DNA of 64,000 nt from positions 2,305,345 through 2,369,344 of the forward strand of contig MU004237.1 in NCBI GenBank assembly GCA_010405405.1. Direction: 5' to 3'. The notes beneath the pieces were generated by a model. The model searched no databases and was not told the origin of the DNA. It saw only the letters and a list, made by a program, of their open reading frames with translations. Shown one piece after another: positions 46,937 to 59,812 of the stretch (position 1 is its first letter; the number at the start of each line of letters is the position of its first letter). Source of the stretch: Microthyrium microscopicum. Lineage: Eukaryota > Ascomycota > Dothideomycetes > Microthyriales > Microthyriaceae. The position numbers and the translations under genes were made by a program.

Positions 46937-49900
46937 AAAAAGGATAATATAGACGTTACTTAAATTTTTAGTTTTTTTCTTTATTCTTAATAGTATTAAT
47001 AATAGAGTAAGGGCTTATAGTAGCATTAGGCTTAGTACTCTTAAGTACTTATCTTATTATTATAAATAGCGTATAAATTAATTATAATTAAGTAACTAAA
47101 ATATAATGCCTAAAGTATTAGGCGCTTATAAGCATATTTTCTAAAAGAGTTATTCTTATGCCTTTAGTTATATCTATTAATTTATAAAAGCCTAGGTAAA
47201 GATAAATAAAAGATAATCTAAGGCCTTATATATTATTACTATTAGTACTATATATAATTAAAAACCTAGATAATATAATTAAGGTTTCTAACTCTAAAAC
47301 GCTACTATAATTATAGTAATATATTAAATAAGAGCTTTTCCTTATTAAGATAAAAGAATATAATAATATTCTATTATAAAATCTAAGTAATAAAAGAACT
47401 CTAAATAATTTTATTAAGATATAATATAGTTAGAGAAGCTACTAGAACTATATAAGATATAGATTAATAAATACTATAGCAAAGCTAAATTTTATTATAT
47501 AAAAGATTTAATAAGGCGTATTAGTAATTCCTAAAAAAAAAGGTATAAGATTCTATTAAGATATAAGTATAAAAACTTACCTTAGTTTAGTTCCTAAAAT
47601 AACCTTAGTATAAATAGAATAGAAAGTAAAAATTTATTTTTATATTATTAACTATAAGACGTAGGGTAACTATATATAATTTAACTTTATTAAAGAATAT
47701 TATAAGTAGCTTAGTTATTAAGGTAGCTTATATTAATGTATATAATAACTTTAGTAAATATAGACCTTTTTTAAAGTAACGTTAAGAGTATTTAAGACTT
47801 TATTTATAAATACTTAACTCCTTATTTAGATAATATAGTACTTACTAACTATAATAAAGTCTTTACTTATAATAGAGGTATTTAAAACGTTAAACTTGCT
47901 AGTAAAATTAAACTAAGTAAAAGACCTATAGATTACGTATTTTTAAAGAATAAGAAGAGTAAGACTTTAGGCTTTTCTTTAAAATAAGGAGAGCCTCTTA
48001 AGATTAGCCTTATTAATAGAATATATAACGTTATTAAGCTAGCTAGCATTACTATAAGTAAGTTTATTAAAAGAGCTATCTTTAATATTAATAAAAAGAA
48101 TTAACTATAAATCTACTTAATTATATATAAGTATTAAGAAATTATTCTAGACTCTAATTCTAATATGCCTATCTTATTAGTACCTACCTTAAAGACTTTA
48201 AAAATACTTACTCTAAAGACTCTAAAGATATACTAATAGCTACTCTTAAAATAAACCTTTTTAAAACTTAGGTTAAATAAAGTTATTAAAGCTAATCTAG
48301 GTACTTAGGTAAAGCTTAAGAAAATTAAGCTTAATATAGACGTCCTTAAGAAAATAAAAGCTACTATACTAGAAGCTAAGCAAATTATAAAGAATTTATA
48401 AATAGTAAAGAATCTAATAAAAAATAAAAGTAAATAAGACTCTAAGTTTACTATAAATAATAAAGATAATAGCCTTAGTAATAAGAAAAAAGCTATAGCT
48501 AGTAGTAAAAATAATAATTCTAATGCCTTATTATTATTACTAAGAATATTATTTTAGTAACTAAGAGAGAAAAAAGCTACTAAAAAAGAGAAAAAAGCTA
48601 CTATTACTAAGTAAGAAAAGAAAACTACTAAATAAGATATATAAAAGTAAGCTATATTCTAAGTTAAGCTATTAAAAAATAGTATATTTACTTATATTTC
48701 TTAATCTTATAAAGTAATACTTACTTTAATAAATAAATAAGTAGCTATAGCTATTAAAGTAGATATTCTTAAGGCAACTAAGGCTAACGTAATAATAAAG
48801 AAATATAAAGGGCGTAGAGAAAAGAATATAAAATATAAATATAAAGATAAAAAGCAAAGTAGCACTACTTAGTTACGTTAAAAGGCTATTTAGATATCTT
48901 TACTTATTTAATACTTATTATAATTTTATTATACTTATTTTACTCTTTTCTTTACTAATTCTTAAATAATTAAGGTAGTATTAACTTACTAATAATTACT
49001 TAATAAATACTTTCTTTATAAACTTAGTAAAAGTTCTATATATAATAAATATAATGCTATCTTAATTTAGTAAAGAAGCTAATAAAACCTATAACTAGTA
49101 CTAGCCTATTATTTCTAACTCTATTACTAAAGTTACTAATCTAAAAAGAATATATTAAATACTTAATTAAAAAGTAAAAAGTAAGTATAGAAAACTTACT
49201 AGGGTTTCCTCCTAATAGTAACGCTATAATTAGGATTAAGCTATATTTAGTAAGTAGATCCTACGCTAAGTCTACTAAACTATAAGTTACTTATAACTTA
49301 ACTAAACTTTAATAAACTCTAGTTTCTTAAAATAATTATTCCTTAAAGTTAACTAAGTAATCTTTTATTAAGCTTTAAGTATTACGTTCTTTATATATAA
49401 ACCTTAAACTTAAATAAAACTAAATCTTAGAAAAGGCTAATACTTTTCCTAAAATAGAACTAACTAATCTAATAATATATTCTTATATAGGTACTATATA
49501 TATACTATAAAAGAATAAGTAACTAGCTTATTAAACTATTATGCTCCTTCTTTATTCTACTAAACTAATACTTTTATAATACTTAAGTAGTTTATTAATT
49601 TATAAGTTAAACCTAAATAAATATTAGTAAGTATAATAATTAATATAATTTATTAAATAGAAGTTATAAAACATAGTATAGAAAACTACTATATAAAGAT
49701 AAAATAGTTAAAAAATAAGCTTAAGGAATTTATATAATATTACTATAAATACTACTAGAATTAGAACTACTAATTAAAAATTAAATTAATTAAAAGTAGT
49801 ACTAAATTATAAATCTAGAAGCTAGGGAAATTATTAGTTAAGTATTAATATATTTCTATAAAAAATTAATTATATTTCTATCTAATACTATTAATTACTT

Positions 49901-52900
49901 ACTAAAAAATATAATAATAGTTATTAAGCTCTAACTCTAATTCTAATAAACTTTCTTAGGCTATTAGTCTATAGAGAAGTTATAGTCTTATTTAAAGTAG
50001 ATATAATATTAGTTAGTAAAAAATAACTTAAGAAGGATTAATAAAGTTAATTATTAAGCTACTAGGTACTTAAGGATAAGAATAGTAGGCTTTTTAATAT
50101 CTAAACTATATCCTTTTAAGACTCTCTAATTAGGAGTAACTCTATTTTTTCTCTTATACGTAATATAGTTATTTATATCTTTATTATTAAATTTATAATA
50201 GCGTTCTAACTACTTCTTACTATTATATTTATAAAGAGGGTAGCCTTTATTAAAGTTAACTTCTTAAACTAATTACTTATTCTCTCCTTATTCTATCTTT
50301 ACTCTATTTATCTTTTTTAAAGCTCTTAAAGATATATTAATTTTTTTAGCGTTATTTAAAATATAAATAAGCTAGTAATACTCTCTTTATTTAGTACTAT
50401 TTATCTAAATAAAGCTTACCTTAGCTTTACTTATACTTTTAAGAATTCTTCTTATTTACTTTTACCTTTTAGAAGATTTAAGTTACTAAACTTAACTAAT
50501 AAGCCTATTATATTACTATTACAATCTATATATATCTTTATCTTCTCTATTTTTAAACATACTCTAAAAATATCTAACTTCTCTTTACTATTTATATAGT
50601 GCTAAAGGTCCTTATAAAAAAGCGTTAGGTAAGATTCTTTAATTTAATATTATATTATATTAATTTATATTTAGTTATTAGTATTAAGGACTTAATTAAA
50701 TCTATAACCTTTAGAGTAAATATTATTAAGATAATATATAAGACAAAATAAAGCTTATAAATTCTTAGCTACTCCCTAATAAACTAAGAAAGTAGCTAGA
50801 AACGTATAAACTTTATTTATTTTAAAGACTTTTTAGCTAAATACTTCTATATTAGAATATTTTATAAAGTAGTAACTTTAACTATAAAGTAAGATTTAGA
50901 GAAAGTTATACCTATATTAACTTATAATTTTAATCTACTCTTTATTCTAGATAATATACTACTAAAAAGTATATTATACTAAAAGAGGGTTAAATTTAAC
51001 TTATATATACTACTCTTAGTATTTTTAAGTTTTTATTTTTTAATATTAGACCCTAACTACCTTTTAAATAAACTAAGAAAATAATTAAGGTCTAATATAG
51101 CTTTAAAGAAGCTAATGCCTATCTAAATTAGGATTTTTATTAGTTTAATATTAAGTTAGCATTCTTTTTAATAGTAAAAAGAAATAAATAAATTTTTACT
51201 TATTAGTTATCTTATTACTAATATATATTTCTTTTATATAAAGTATTACTTTAATTAATAATATAGTAGATAAAGATTTAGTACTTTATTAGTATATATA
51301 TAATAAAGTCCTTAGTAAAAATATACTATTATATTAGATATAACTATCTTTCTAAAAAGAAGTACTACTAGCTATACTTTAATTAATACTTATAATATAT
51401 ACCTAAGTTTATAATTAGCTTTAACCTATTAATATAATATTATCTCTATAAATAGAAGACTTTCTAAAAAGATAAAAAAACTAAATATATAATAAGTATC
51501 TAGAGTAGATAAAGTAATATACTTACTTTACTATTCTAAGTATAGTAATAATAAGTAAAAGTAAATATATTAAAAAATAACTACTAAAATAAATAGAGAT
51601 ACTAAAAGTAATCTCTACTATTTTAAAGTAAATTAATAGATAATAAAATAAATTTAGAATTTATCTAAAGTATATATTATAGGCTTAAATCTAGTAAAGA
51701 ATAGTCTATAATACGCTTTTTATATTTTTATTTCTATTAGTTATAATATATAAAATATAAGCTTACTATTCTATACCTTTAGATATTTTAAATAAACTCT
51801 TAGTTTATTCTTAAAGTTATTAATTATTATTAAGTAATAAAGTAGATAAATATATAAGCTCTATAAGTTAAAAATTTAACTACTTAGATTTTATAATATC
51901 TCTTTATAAATAAGCATAATAACTAGTTAGTAATTACTATAGCTAGTAATATATTTTTAGATATTAGCTAACTTTAAGCTACTTTTTTACTACTTAATTA
52001 TTTAGTATTTAGATATATACTATAGTTATTACTTTTACTTACTAGAGATTAGTACTTTTTAACTTAAGGAGAATGCTACTTAAATAAAAATATTTAGAAG
52101 TAGTTAACTAGTCTATCTCTATATATTAATAAACTAATAATAATATTTATTAATATCTATTTACGTTATCTAGTATATATTAATAGAAAGTATATTCTTA
52201 TCTTTCTTATAATATATTATTAATTATATACTAAATAATAAAGTTTCTCTATTTTTTTAAAGACTTCTATATCTATATTCTTTTAATAATAATATTTACT
52301 ACTTTAGATTAATAATATATACTAAGATTTCTATCTAAGGAAAAATTAAATATATTTAAAGTATAACTACTAGCTAATAAATAATATAGTTAAATTACCT
52401 TAATAAGGCTATCTAAAGTCTTTATCTAATAAACTTAACTTTCTTAGAAAAAATATATACTTTATACTAAAGTAAAGAGTATAACCTTTATTATACGTTA
52501 GGGCTAATATATTAGATATACCTATTAATACTAAATTAAGGTAAAATTACTTTTTATAAATAAGAATACTCTTAGTAAAATTAAAAGCTTATAGTTTATA
52601 TAGGTTAATAATCCTATAACCTACTTATACTATTTATATTATTTCTAATATAGTGCTTATACTTCTTAAGGATATAGAGTAGTATATAGAATTATCTCTA
52701 TATATAATAATAATAAGGTTATAATAATATTAGAAAGTCTTTAGAGAGCCTAGTTTAAATAAAAATTATAGTAGAAAATTATAATAGTTAGCTTTAGTTT
52801 TTAGGCTTTACCTTCCTTTTAATTACTAACTTACTAATATTTAGTTTAAATAGTATTTAAATAATATGCTAGTTTTTAACTAACTTTTCTCTATATTATA

Positions 52901-53142
52901 AAATATAAGCTTCTTTAATATATAGAATAACCTAATTGCTATACCCTAGACTAGAGTATAACTACTATATAAGTATAATAAGTTATATAAAACTATAGCC
53001 TTAGAAGAGTATTATTAGTAAAATAGGTAAAGAAAGAATAAGATTAGACTTAAAAGGTATACTAGAATTACTCTATTATAACTAGTAAGCTTATCTATAA
53101 TATAAAATCTCTAAATAAGAAAGTAATTAGTTATTATTAATA

Positions 53143-53174
53143 AGCCTACTATAGATAGTAGTCTATAGTAGGCT
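53143..53174. repeat. Perfect 13-base hairpin inside the element
   Basis: AGCCTACTATAGA and its complement around a 6-base loop, with weaker pairing outward. May be a relic of a local inverted duplication. No function assigned. Confidence 0.6.
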
Positions 53175-53862
53175 ATAACTAATAAAGAGTAGTAATATTA
53201 TTTATATCTTATATATAGTATCTTTAAGTAGTAAGTAGTTATAGTATTTAGTATAACTAAAATACTAATTAATTAATAGTTAAAAACTACCTATATTACT
53301 ATAAATTAACTTAGCGTAATATAATATATTAATATAAAATATATTAATATTAAAGATATTAAGACTTTTTTTTAAAAGAAAAAAATTAATATAAAAAATA
53401 CCTTATTATTTTAATCTTCTCTAAAAAGCGTATTAAAAAAAAGTAACTAATAAAGTATAATAAGATATTTCTAATAATAAATACTAAAATATAAATAGTT
53501 ATAAAGATTATTATAATATTATTACCTTAAAAGAGTCCTAATATTAATTAAGATCTATTAAGATACCTTTATAGTAATTTTACTAAGTATTAGTATAAAT
53601 ATACTACTTAATAAGCTTTATTATAGAAAGCTTTGCTTACCTAAGTAATACGTAGTATTAAATAATACTACTTAGTAATAGAAAAGCTTTATAGCTATCC
53701 TAGCTAGTTAATATTTATATATCTAGAAAACTAGATTAGGTTATAAAAATAGGTTAAACTAATAATCTCTATTAGTTTTAGCTACCTTAAAGCTAAGTAA
53801 TTATTAAATAGTACTTTAAAAAGTAACTATAAGTTATTCTTTTTGTTTTACTAAAATAAATA

Positions 53863-53933
53863 TATATAATAAGTAAAATAATATCTTAATCCCTTATATA
53901 ATAAGTAAAATAATATCTTAATCCCTTATATAA
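53863..53933. repeat. 32-base tandem duplication inside the element
   Basis: About 2.2 copies, built on AAGTAAAATAATATCTTAAT. The copies are identical although the surroundings are heavily mutated, so the duplication arose after the mutation. Confidence 0.85.
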
Positions 53934-55750
53934 GGTATCTCTTTATAAAGGATAGATATCTTAATATATTTTAATAAGTTATTTATAAAGTATACGCTAT
54001 AAATAAAATACTAAGTATTTTACTATAAGGTATCTTACTATATATATTCTCTTAAGTAATCTTTAAGAAGAAATAGTATAGTAGGCTTTATAATTAATTT
54101 TATATATATAGAAGTATACTATATTAGAAAGTATAGAATTAAGAGTAAAGAGAGCTTTTTAACTAAGAAGGCTTACTTTATAATAGTAGAACGTTATTCC
54201 TAAAGTAATACTTACTACTAAATTATTATAGTAAGACTACGTAAGTATAAAACTACTATATAGTATAAGCTTAAATAATTACTATAAATTCTATATAATT
54301 TTAAGTTATATAAATTTTTTTAGATAATTATAAATAATATTTTTTCCTTTTTTTATAAAATAGCTAAAAAAAAATTATTTTTCTACTAACCTAGCTCTTA
54401 ATATAGCTATAAAGAAACTTAATAAGACTTAGATACGTATACTACTTACTATATAAACTAGCTTAGCGCTACTTAGATATAATAGCTAGATTAAAGTTAT
54501 AATTTCTCTCTTACTTAATACTAAAAAATCTTACTTTACTAAACCTTTTCTATTATAATTTTATTACCTAATTATATTAGTTATACTTAATTTAATAAGA
54601 AAAGATAAACTTATATATAATTTAGCTCTATAAAATTATTATATAGTAGTGTTAATTATCTTAGTACTAATTTTATACTATTTTTTTACTTTTTTTATAT
54701 TCTTATAGATATAGTATTCTATAATAATAAGCTAGCTCCTTAGATATTTAAGTATAAATATATTTTATAAAATAATTAGTATTTATAAAGAATACTTACG
54801 CCTCTAGCGTTAGTAGTTTTACTAATTAATAAGCTAAATAATATATATAATAATTTAGTACGTAAGCTAAGGAATATAAACCTACTAAAACGTAACTTTA
54901 CCTTATATAATATAAATAGAGAAGTCTAAAATACTCTATATTAACGTCTTAAAGCTTATATAATTATATTAAAAGCTAGAAATTACTTTTAAGGATATAA
55001 ATTAGTAGTAAAGAAGTATTAGAAAATATTATAGCTAAAGGAATAGAAGTTTTTAGTAACTTAGACTTACTAAAAGTTAGTAAAGTAGTTATAAGTAAAA
55101 AGGACAACGTATTAAAATAATATTATTTAGTAAAGGATTATATCCTCTTTACTATTAAGATATAATGCTTAACCTAAAAAGATAATATATAAAGAAATAA
55201 CCTAAGAACCTATAAAAGAAATAACGCCTTAAAAAGAATATTATAGCTAAGGCTTACCTATAAGCTAATTTAGTAAGAAACTATTATTACTAAGCTTTAC
55301 TAAACTTTACTATAGTTATAAATTTATAATCTTACTTTTATCCTTTTAAGGAAGAAGCTTTATAATACTTATTCTAATTAAAACCCTTAGGTAGTATTAT
55401 TTTATTTATTAAAGCTATTTTAGGAAAGATATTATAAGTATAGTTCTCCTAAAGAATATTTCTTTATTAAATTTAATAAGCTTCTCTATAAACTAATATC
55501 TTTACTTATAATATATCTCTATAACTATACTAAAATCTATATATAGCTTACTAGACTCTTTTATATAAGCTATAGTATTATATAAGAGTACTACCTTACT
55601 AAATATTAGTAACCTTATTATAAATAAAGATAATTTCTATTACTAAAATATAAAAAATAATTATTACTAAAAATACTATTTAGAGATAACCTTAACTAAG
55701 AGTAGAGTAGAATAAATATTAGAATTATTATTAATAAGGGCTAACGTTGC

Positions 55751-55844
55751 TAATATAGTAATATAGTAACGTGTTTAGAAGTTTAGAAGTTTAGAAGTTT
55801 AGAAGTTCTTATCTTGAGCGGTGTTGGCGGTAATGCGCCGTCAT
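55751..55844 (-). repeat. Right terminal inverted repeat (94 bases)
   Basis: Reverse complement of the left repeat with four rather than three ACTTCTAA units, which accounts for the 8-base length difference. Outer 45 bases (GCCAACACCGCTCAAG region) still contain CpA, unlike the interior. Confidence 0.92.
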
Positions 55845-55852
55845 AGACATAT
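55845..55852. repeat. Right target-site duplication, AGACATAT
   Basis: Exact copy of 44527-44534, directly adjoining the end of the right inverted repeat. Confidence 0.9.
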
Positions 55853-56121
55853 GATTAGTCAAACATTTTTGATAGCCACGATCCACGAGCCACAGTCGCG
55901 ATTTCCCATTTCAGCCACTTCAATATTGACTCCATCATCGCATCTTGATCAACACATTTTCCTTGTGACATCTTCCCACCTTACAACATTGACCCTCCAC
56001 TATCTACTATCCTCACGCTTGCCCTTCAACGAACTCTGTCCTTATTCGTACTCATTAACCTGTCCGTCAGATCGCGTTGCTCAGATGACAATATGATATC
56101 GCTGCCAGCTCTCTAGCCATC

Positions 56122-57400
56122 ATGGACGGTGTTGACGCGACTGTTCGCGGCTCTGTGAGAACTTCTTCTGGTGATTCTATCTAATATGACATTTGTTCGT
56201 GTGCTGACATTGTAGTGAAGCTGCTCCACCCTCTCTCCTAACCATAATACTCGATACGAATCCTCTCTCGTGGTCTCATTTATCATCCTCCTTGCCACTC
56301 TCCGCCGTCCTCAAAACACTGCTCATCTTCGTCAATGCCCACCTTGCCATAAATCACGCAAATCAAGTCGCCGTTCTAGCTAGTCATGTCGATAATGTAG
56401 CTTGGTTATACCCTACACCAGATGACGGAGATGCCTCGAAGCAATCTTCTCAGACAAATGGACATACGGAGGTAGCAGATGAGCATAGGGTGGTTAGCAA
56501 CAAATACCGACCCTTCTTGACCATAGAAAAAAACATAAGCAAGAATCTGCGGAATCTACTTACATCAGACATACCATCTGCCGAAGCTCTCAAGTCTCCT
56601 CCACTACTCGCCGGCGCTCTATCCATCGCCCTGGCATACGCCAACCTTCAGCTATTAAAAGCGGACCCAATGACCAGCGATAGTGCATCAACTGGTACGG
56701 GAGCCGTCGGTGCTGCTGATTTGGACGCACATACTTCCGCGCTGCGAACCGCTAGATCAGGTCATCAATTCGTCAGTCGAATATTGATCGTCAGCGTATC
56801 ACAGGCGGACTTGTCGAGTCAGTATATTGGACTGATGAACTCTGTATTCGCAGCTCAGCGACTGAACATACCACTTGACGTTCTTCGTATAGGCGAACGC
56901 ACTGCATTTCTTCAACAAGCAAGCGATGCTACATCTGGAGTCTACCTAACCTATGATCCTCCAAACTCGACAGCGAATGGTACAAATGGGGCAGCTACAG
57001 CGAGCTTTAGTTCCGCTACTGCAGGACTGCTTCAAACCTTGATGCAGGGGTACTTTTCGGATGTCGCAGCACGAAAATTGCTTGTCATGCCTGGGTCCGC
57101 CGAAGTCGACTTTCGTGCCGCCTGCTTTTGTCATGGCAAGATTGTAGACTTGGGAGGTGTTTGCTCTGTATGCTTGAGCAGTAAGATAACCTCCTGCAAC
57201 AAATATCGAGTTTTTTCTAATGCGATCTAGTTTTCTGCCTTCCACTGGAATTTACCTCGTGTCCGACTTGTCAATCCCCTCTGAGAGTACCCAAGTCAGT
57301 GACAACCAAACCCGTCGCCTTTGCGAGAAGAAAGAAGAAGAAGAGAAAGATTGGCGACGGCGGACGAGATTCTGCGGCTGGGACTCCTGTTCCCAATTGA
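56122..57400 (+). CDS. TFB4: TFIIH core subunit Tfb4 (p34)
   Basis: Exons 56122-56170, 56221-57180, 57231-57400; introns of 50 bases each; 392 residues. The vWA-like domain contains PSLLTIILDTNPLSW, INHANQVAVLASH, RILIVSVSQADLSSQYIGLMNSVFAAQ and LLQTLMQGYF. The C-terminal C4 zinc finger is [28 protein letters not shown] with CPTCQSP. A basic tail (ARRKKKKRK) follows. Tfb4 pairs with Ssl1 in TFIIH for transcription initiation and nucleotide excision repair. The first intron is the uncertain part: GTGAGA donors give the wrong phase. GTGATT at 56171 with acceptor GAAG at 56220 keeps frame and yields APPSLLTIIL. Starts 269 bases from the large element. Confidence 0.87.
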
Positions 57401-57713
57401 TTTAATATGTACTCTACTACTTTGATGCTGTTGTGGTAGGATGTGAAAGTTGCATTTGTTGGGCGTTTTGAGCTTTAAGTAATTGCATAGCGTTCACTCT
57501 GTTATCATGAACTTTTGCATTGAATTCAATTTTATCTATTTGCTCACTGATTACCCTCACATTCTACATTATGCAACATAGTACACGATATTTTGATGTA
57601 TTGTACTCCTTTTTCTGGCCATTAAGGCTGCGCCCTAGCCCTCGTGGCCATCTCCTACTGACGCTCCACTCGAAATCAGACTCCTCAACATCAACATCAG
57701 CAGCAACAAATGA
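57401..57713. other. Intergenic region, no gene seen
   Basis: About 310 bases between two genes on the same strand; 3' end and promoter sequence. Confidence 0.5.
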
Positions 57714-58664
57714 ATGAAAAACATTGACAAAGTTCCCAAAAATCTAGGCGCTCATCGACAAGCTGGTTTGCTGAATTCTCCCTATATATGCTGTTATAAC
57801 TAACGTTCCACAGCCATCGCGCTTTTCCGCGCTCTCCTCTCACAATGTAGTCTTCTTCCCATTGACCCAGGCTCCATCCACGCCCTCAAAAACATAATCC
57901 GCCAACGTTTTCGCCTCGCGCGCCCTCAACGTATTCGTCTCGGTCTAGCCTTTCAATCTGGCTATACCGCCCTCGACATTCTCGATGCGTCCGTCGCCGG
58001 CTCTGCTGATGCGACCAAACGCGTCCTGGATCTGCTCGCGCGCACACCGAACAAGCTGAAAACTACGCCCCTCTCGAGACAGGTTTTCTTTAAGAATGAA
58101 CGGGAAGCAAAAAAGAACCCAGCACATGCAGATCCGCCACCAGAGAAGCGTTTTGAGGCAGTGTTTCCTCGCGAAAAAGTGGAAGGCGTGCGCAAGGTCC
58201 CTTTCATGGTCAACGCAAATGGCCTGCCATTTATACGGTGGAAGAAACCGCAGCCAAAGAATGTCAGTCGTACAATCTGGATGAAACTGCGCACGCAACA
58301 GCGGCAGCTGGATCAGGTTCAGGCGATTGCAGCTCTGCATTGGCCGTTGGCGGATCGGGAGGATGAATGGGATGGCATGATGAAGAGACTAGGCGCAGAG
58401 TATGAAGAGACTAGGGGCAGGTGGGCAGAAGCGGTGGAAGGGTATGAGAAGGAGTTGAGTGATAAATGGCGGGCGGACAAAAAGAGGGATCGAGAGAGGG
58501 TTGAGAGGTTTACAAAGATTATTTGGAGAGAGAGGGAACTTGCGGAGAAAGAGAGGGTAGAGAGGAAGGCTTTGAAATTGGAGAAGAGGACTGAAAGTCT
58601 AGCAGAGCGAGTGAAGTCTGAATTGTCTGAGAAGTCTGCATTGTCAGAGTGGAATGCGGTGTAG
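57714..58664 (+). CDS. LYR-like fungal mitochondrial protein (DUF1763-like)
   Basis: Exons 57714-57765 and 57814-58664; 48-base intron with branch site AACTAAC; 300 residues. AIALFRALLSQCSLLPIDP and HALKNIIRQRFRLARP resemble the three-helix LYR fold. IRLGLAFQSGYTALDILDASVAG continues the helix bundle. The middle has VEGVRKVPFMVNANGLPFIRWKKPQPKNVSR, a conserved-looking block. The C-terminal 130 residues are a charged coiled coil rich in Glu, Arg and Lys. LYR proteins act with acyl carrier protein in mitochondrial Fe-S, respiratory complex or ribosome assembly. Assignment to that group is by pattern and not certain. The first exon uses donor GTTTGC, weaker than usual. Confidence 0.6.
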
Positions 58665-59022
58665 TTGAGTTGTTGTCTCCATATTTTTTGATATACTAGT
58701 CCGCTAAAGATACCCCAGATTACTAGCACATTATGAACTTAGCAACCTCTTGCCTTGCTAATGATTGTGAACCAGTAGAATTATCGTATACTCCCATGGA
58801 GAACGGCAACTCGGTACACACTGACATATGCCAAATGACCCGTTCCGGATAATATTAGCCAGTGTAGCCATTCAAAGGTACATCAGAATCCGACATACAT
58901 CGAGCATCGCCAAAACTCACAACGCGCCTGAAAACAAGCTCGAAAAGAAAATCAACTTCACTTCAGATCCTTGAACTCCTTCAGAAGACTCCTGACAACT
59001 CACCCAAACAACTAGAAATACC
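58665..59022. other. Intergenic region, no gene seen
   Basis: About 360 bases; promoter of the VOC gene. Confidence 0.5.
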
Positions 59023-59571
59023 ATGGCGCATTCAGACTCCCACTCGCATTGCGCCAACTGCTCTCCTCAACCAGTCCTCCCGCGCGTCGTTAATCACATT
59101 GGCATATCCGTCCCCGACATCGACGCCGCCATAAAGTTCTACAGCGAATCCTTTGGCATCAAATGCCTACGCGAAAGCAACACCTACTCCGCCGCCAAAT
59201 CACCAAGCATTCCCATCTTTAAGATCTATGGCGCCGCGCTGAAAGAAGTTCGCGTCGCATACATGACCTCCGGCAACGGAGTCGGTATCGAGCTATTCCA
59301 ATTCATCGATCCAGTTCATGAGCCAAAACAGCCGTATAAGCACCCAGAAGGCGATTTACCATTCGACTATCCAAGAAGTGGATTCTTCCACGTAGCATTG
59401 ACAGTGCCGAGCGTGGAACAGGCGGTGGAGAGAGTGAAGGAGTTGGGTGGGAAGATTGTAGGGGAAGTGGTGGAGTTGGGAAAGAATAAGGCTGCGTATA
59501 TTCAGGATCCGTGGGGAAATGTTTTTGAGATGATTGATAATAGTTTTGAGTGTTTGTTTGCTAATACTTGA
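59023..59571 (+). CDS. VOC superfamily (glyoxalase/dioxygenase fold) protein
   Basis: Single exon, 182 residues. Two beta-alpha-beta-beta-beta modules: VNHIGISVPDIDAAIKFYSESFG with VGIELFQF, and SGFFHVALTVPSVEQAVERVKELGGKI with GNVFEMIDNSFE. The His (VNHIG), Glu (IELF), His (FFHVA) and Glu (VFEMI) sit at the usual metal-ligand places, so a divalent metal site is probably intact. Members include glyoxalase I, extradiol dioxygenases and resistance proteins; the substrate is unknown. The N-terminus has a His/Cys-rich stretch (HSDSHSHCANC) before the first strand, perhaps a second metal site or flexible leader. Confidence 0.85.
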   Translation: MAHSDSHSHCANCSPQPVLPRVVNHIGISVPDIDAAIKFYSESFGIKCLRESNTYSAAKSPSIPIFKIYGAALKEVRVAYMTSGNGVGIELFQFIDPVHEPKQPYKHPEGDLPFDYPRSGFFHVALTVPSVEQAVERVKELGGKIVGEVVELGKNKAAYIQDPWGNVFEMIDNSFECLFANT

Positions 59572-59812
59572 GAGTTTATACGAATGAATGCAAGTTATGG
59601 ATTTATGAGGCGGTCTATTCTAGTGGGCTTGCTTGCCTTGTGGATATCATTTTCACTCATTGAGGTCTTGGGCGACGCTATTCTCTACTTCATCTCTGGC
59701 CCAGCGAAGAAAATGCTCATTAGAGCCATTGTCTCTGCCATGTTACCATTATGCTGCTTTCGCCTATTCTCTGGTTAGACGCAATGAGCAGTATACATTG
59801 GACGGACATGAC

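Larger units (their letters stand above)
44535..55844. mobile_element. 11.3 kb RIP-saturated element with long terminal inverted repeats, class unassigned
   Basis: Bounded by inverted repeats of 86 and 94 bases and an 8-base target duplication. The interior is extremely AT-rich; CpA and TpG are almost absent and TpA is dominant, the product of RIP acting to saturation. No readable gene remains, so it is thoroughly broken and old. The size of the duplication points to cut-and-paste DNA transposons. Eight bases is known for hAT, P, Merlin and Kyakuja/Dileera/Zisupton elements, and 8-10 for Mutator-like ones. The ends (ATGACGGCGC) do not look like hAT ends. Polintons make 6-base duplications and so fit less well. 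Flanking host DNA is not visibly mutated. It separates the divergent genes PUF6 and TFB4. Confidence 0.88.

Noticed and set aside
44535-55844. Polinton or other virus-like element
   Set aside because: The 8-base target duplication does not fit the 6-base duplication of Polintons, and no capsid or polymerase trace can be read. Class left open.
44535-55844. Firm hAT assignment from the 8-base duplication
   Set aside because: Terminal bases ATGACGG and long inverted repeats are not typical of hAT, and no transposase is legible.
56151-56160. Donor GTGAGA at 56155 for the first TFB4 intron
   Set aside because: Gives the wrong phase for either nearby acceptor. GTGATT at 56171 with acceptor at 56220 keeps the frame.
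59584-59778. Short hydrophobic frame after the VOC gene
   Set aside because: 64 codons within 3' untranslated sequence, no homologue recognised and immediately next to a natural stop.
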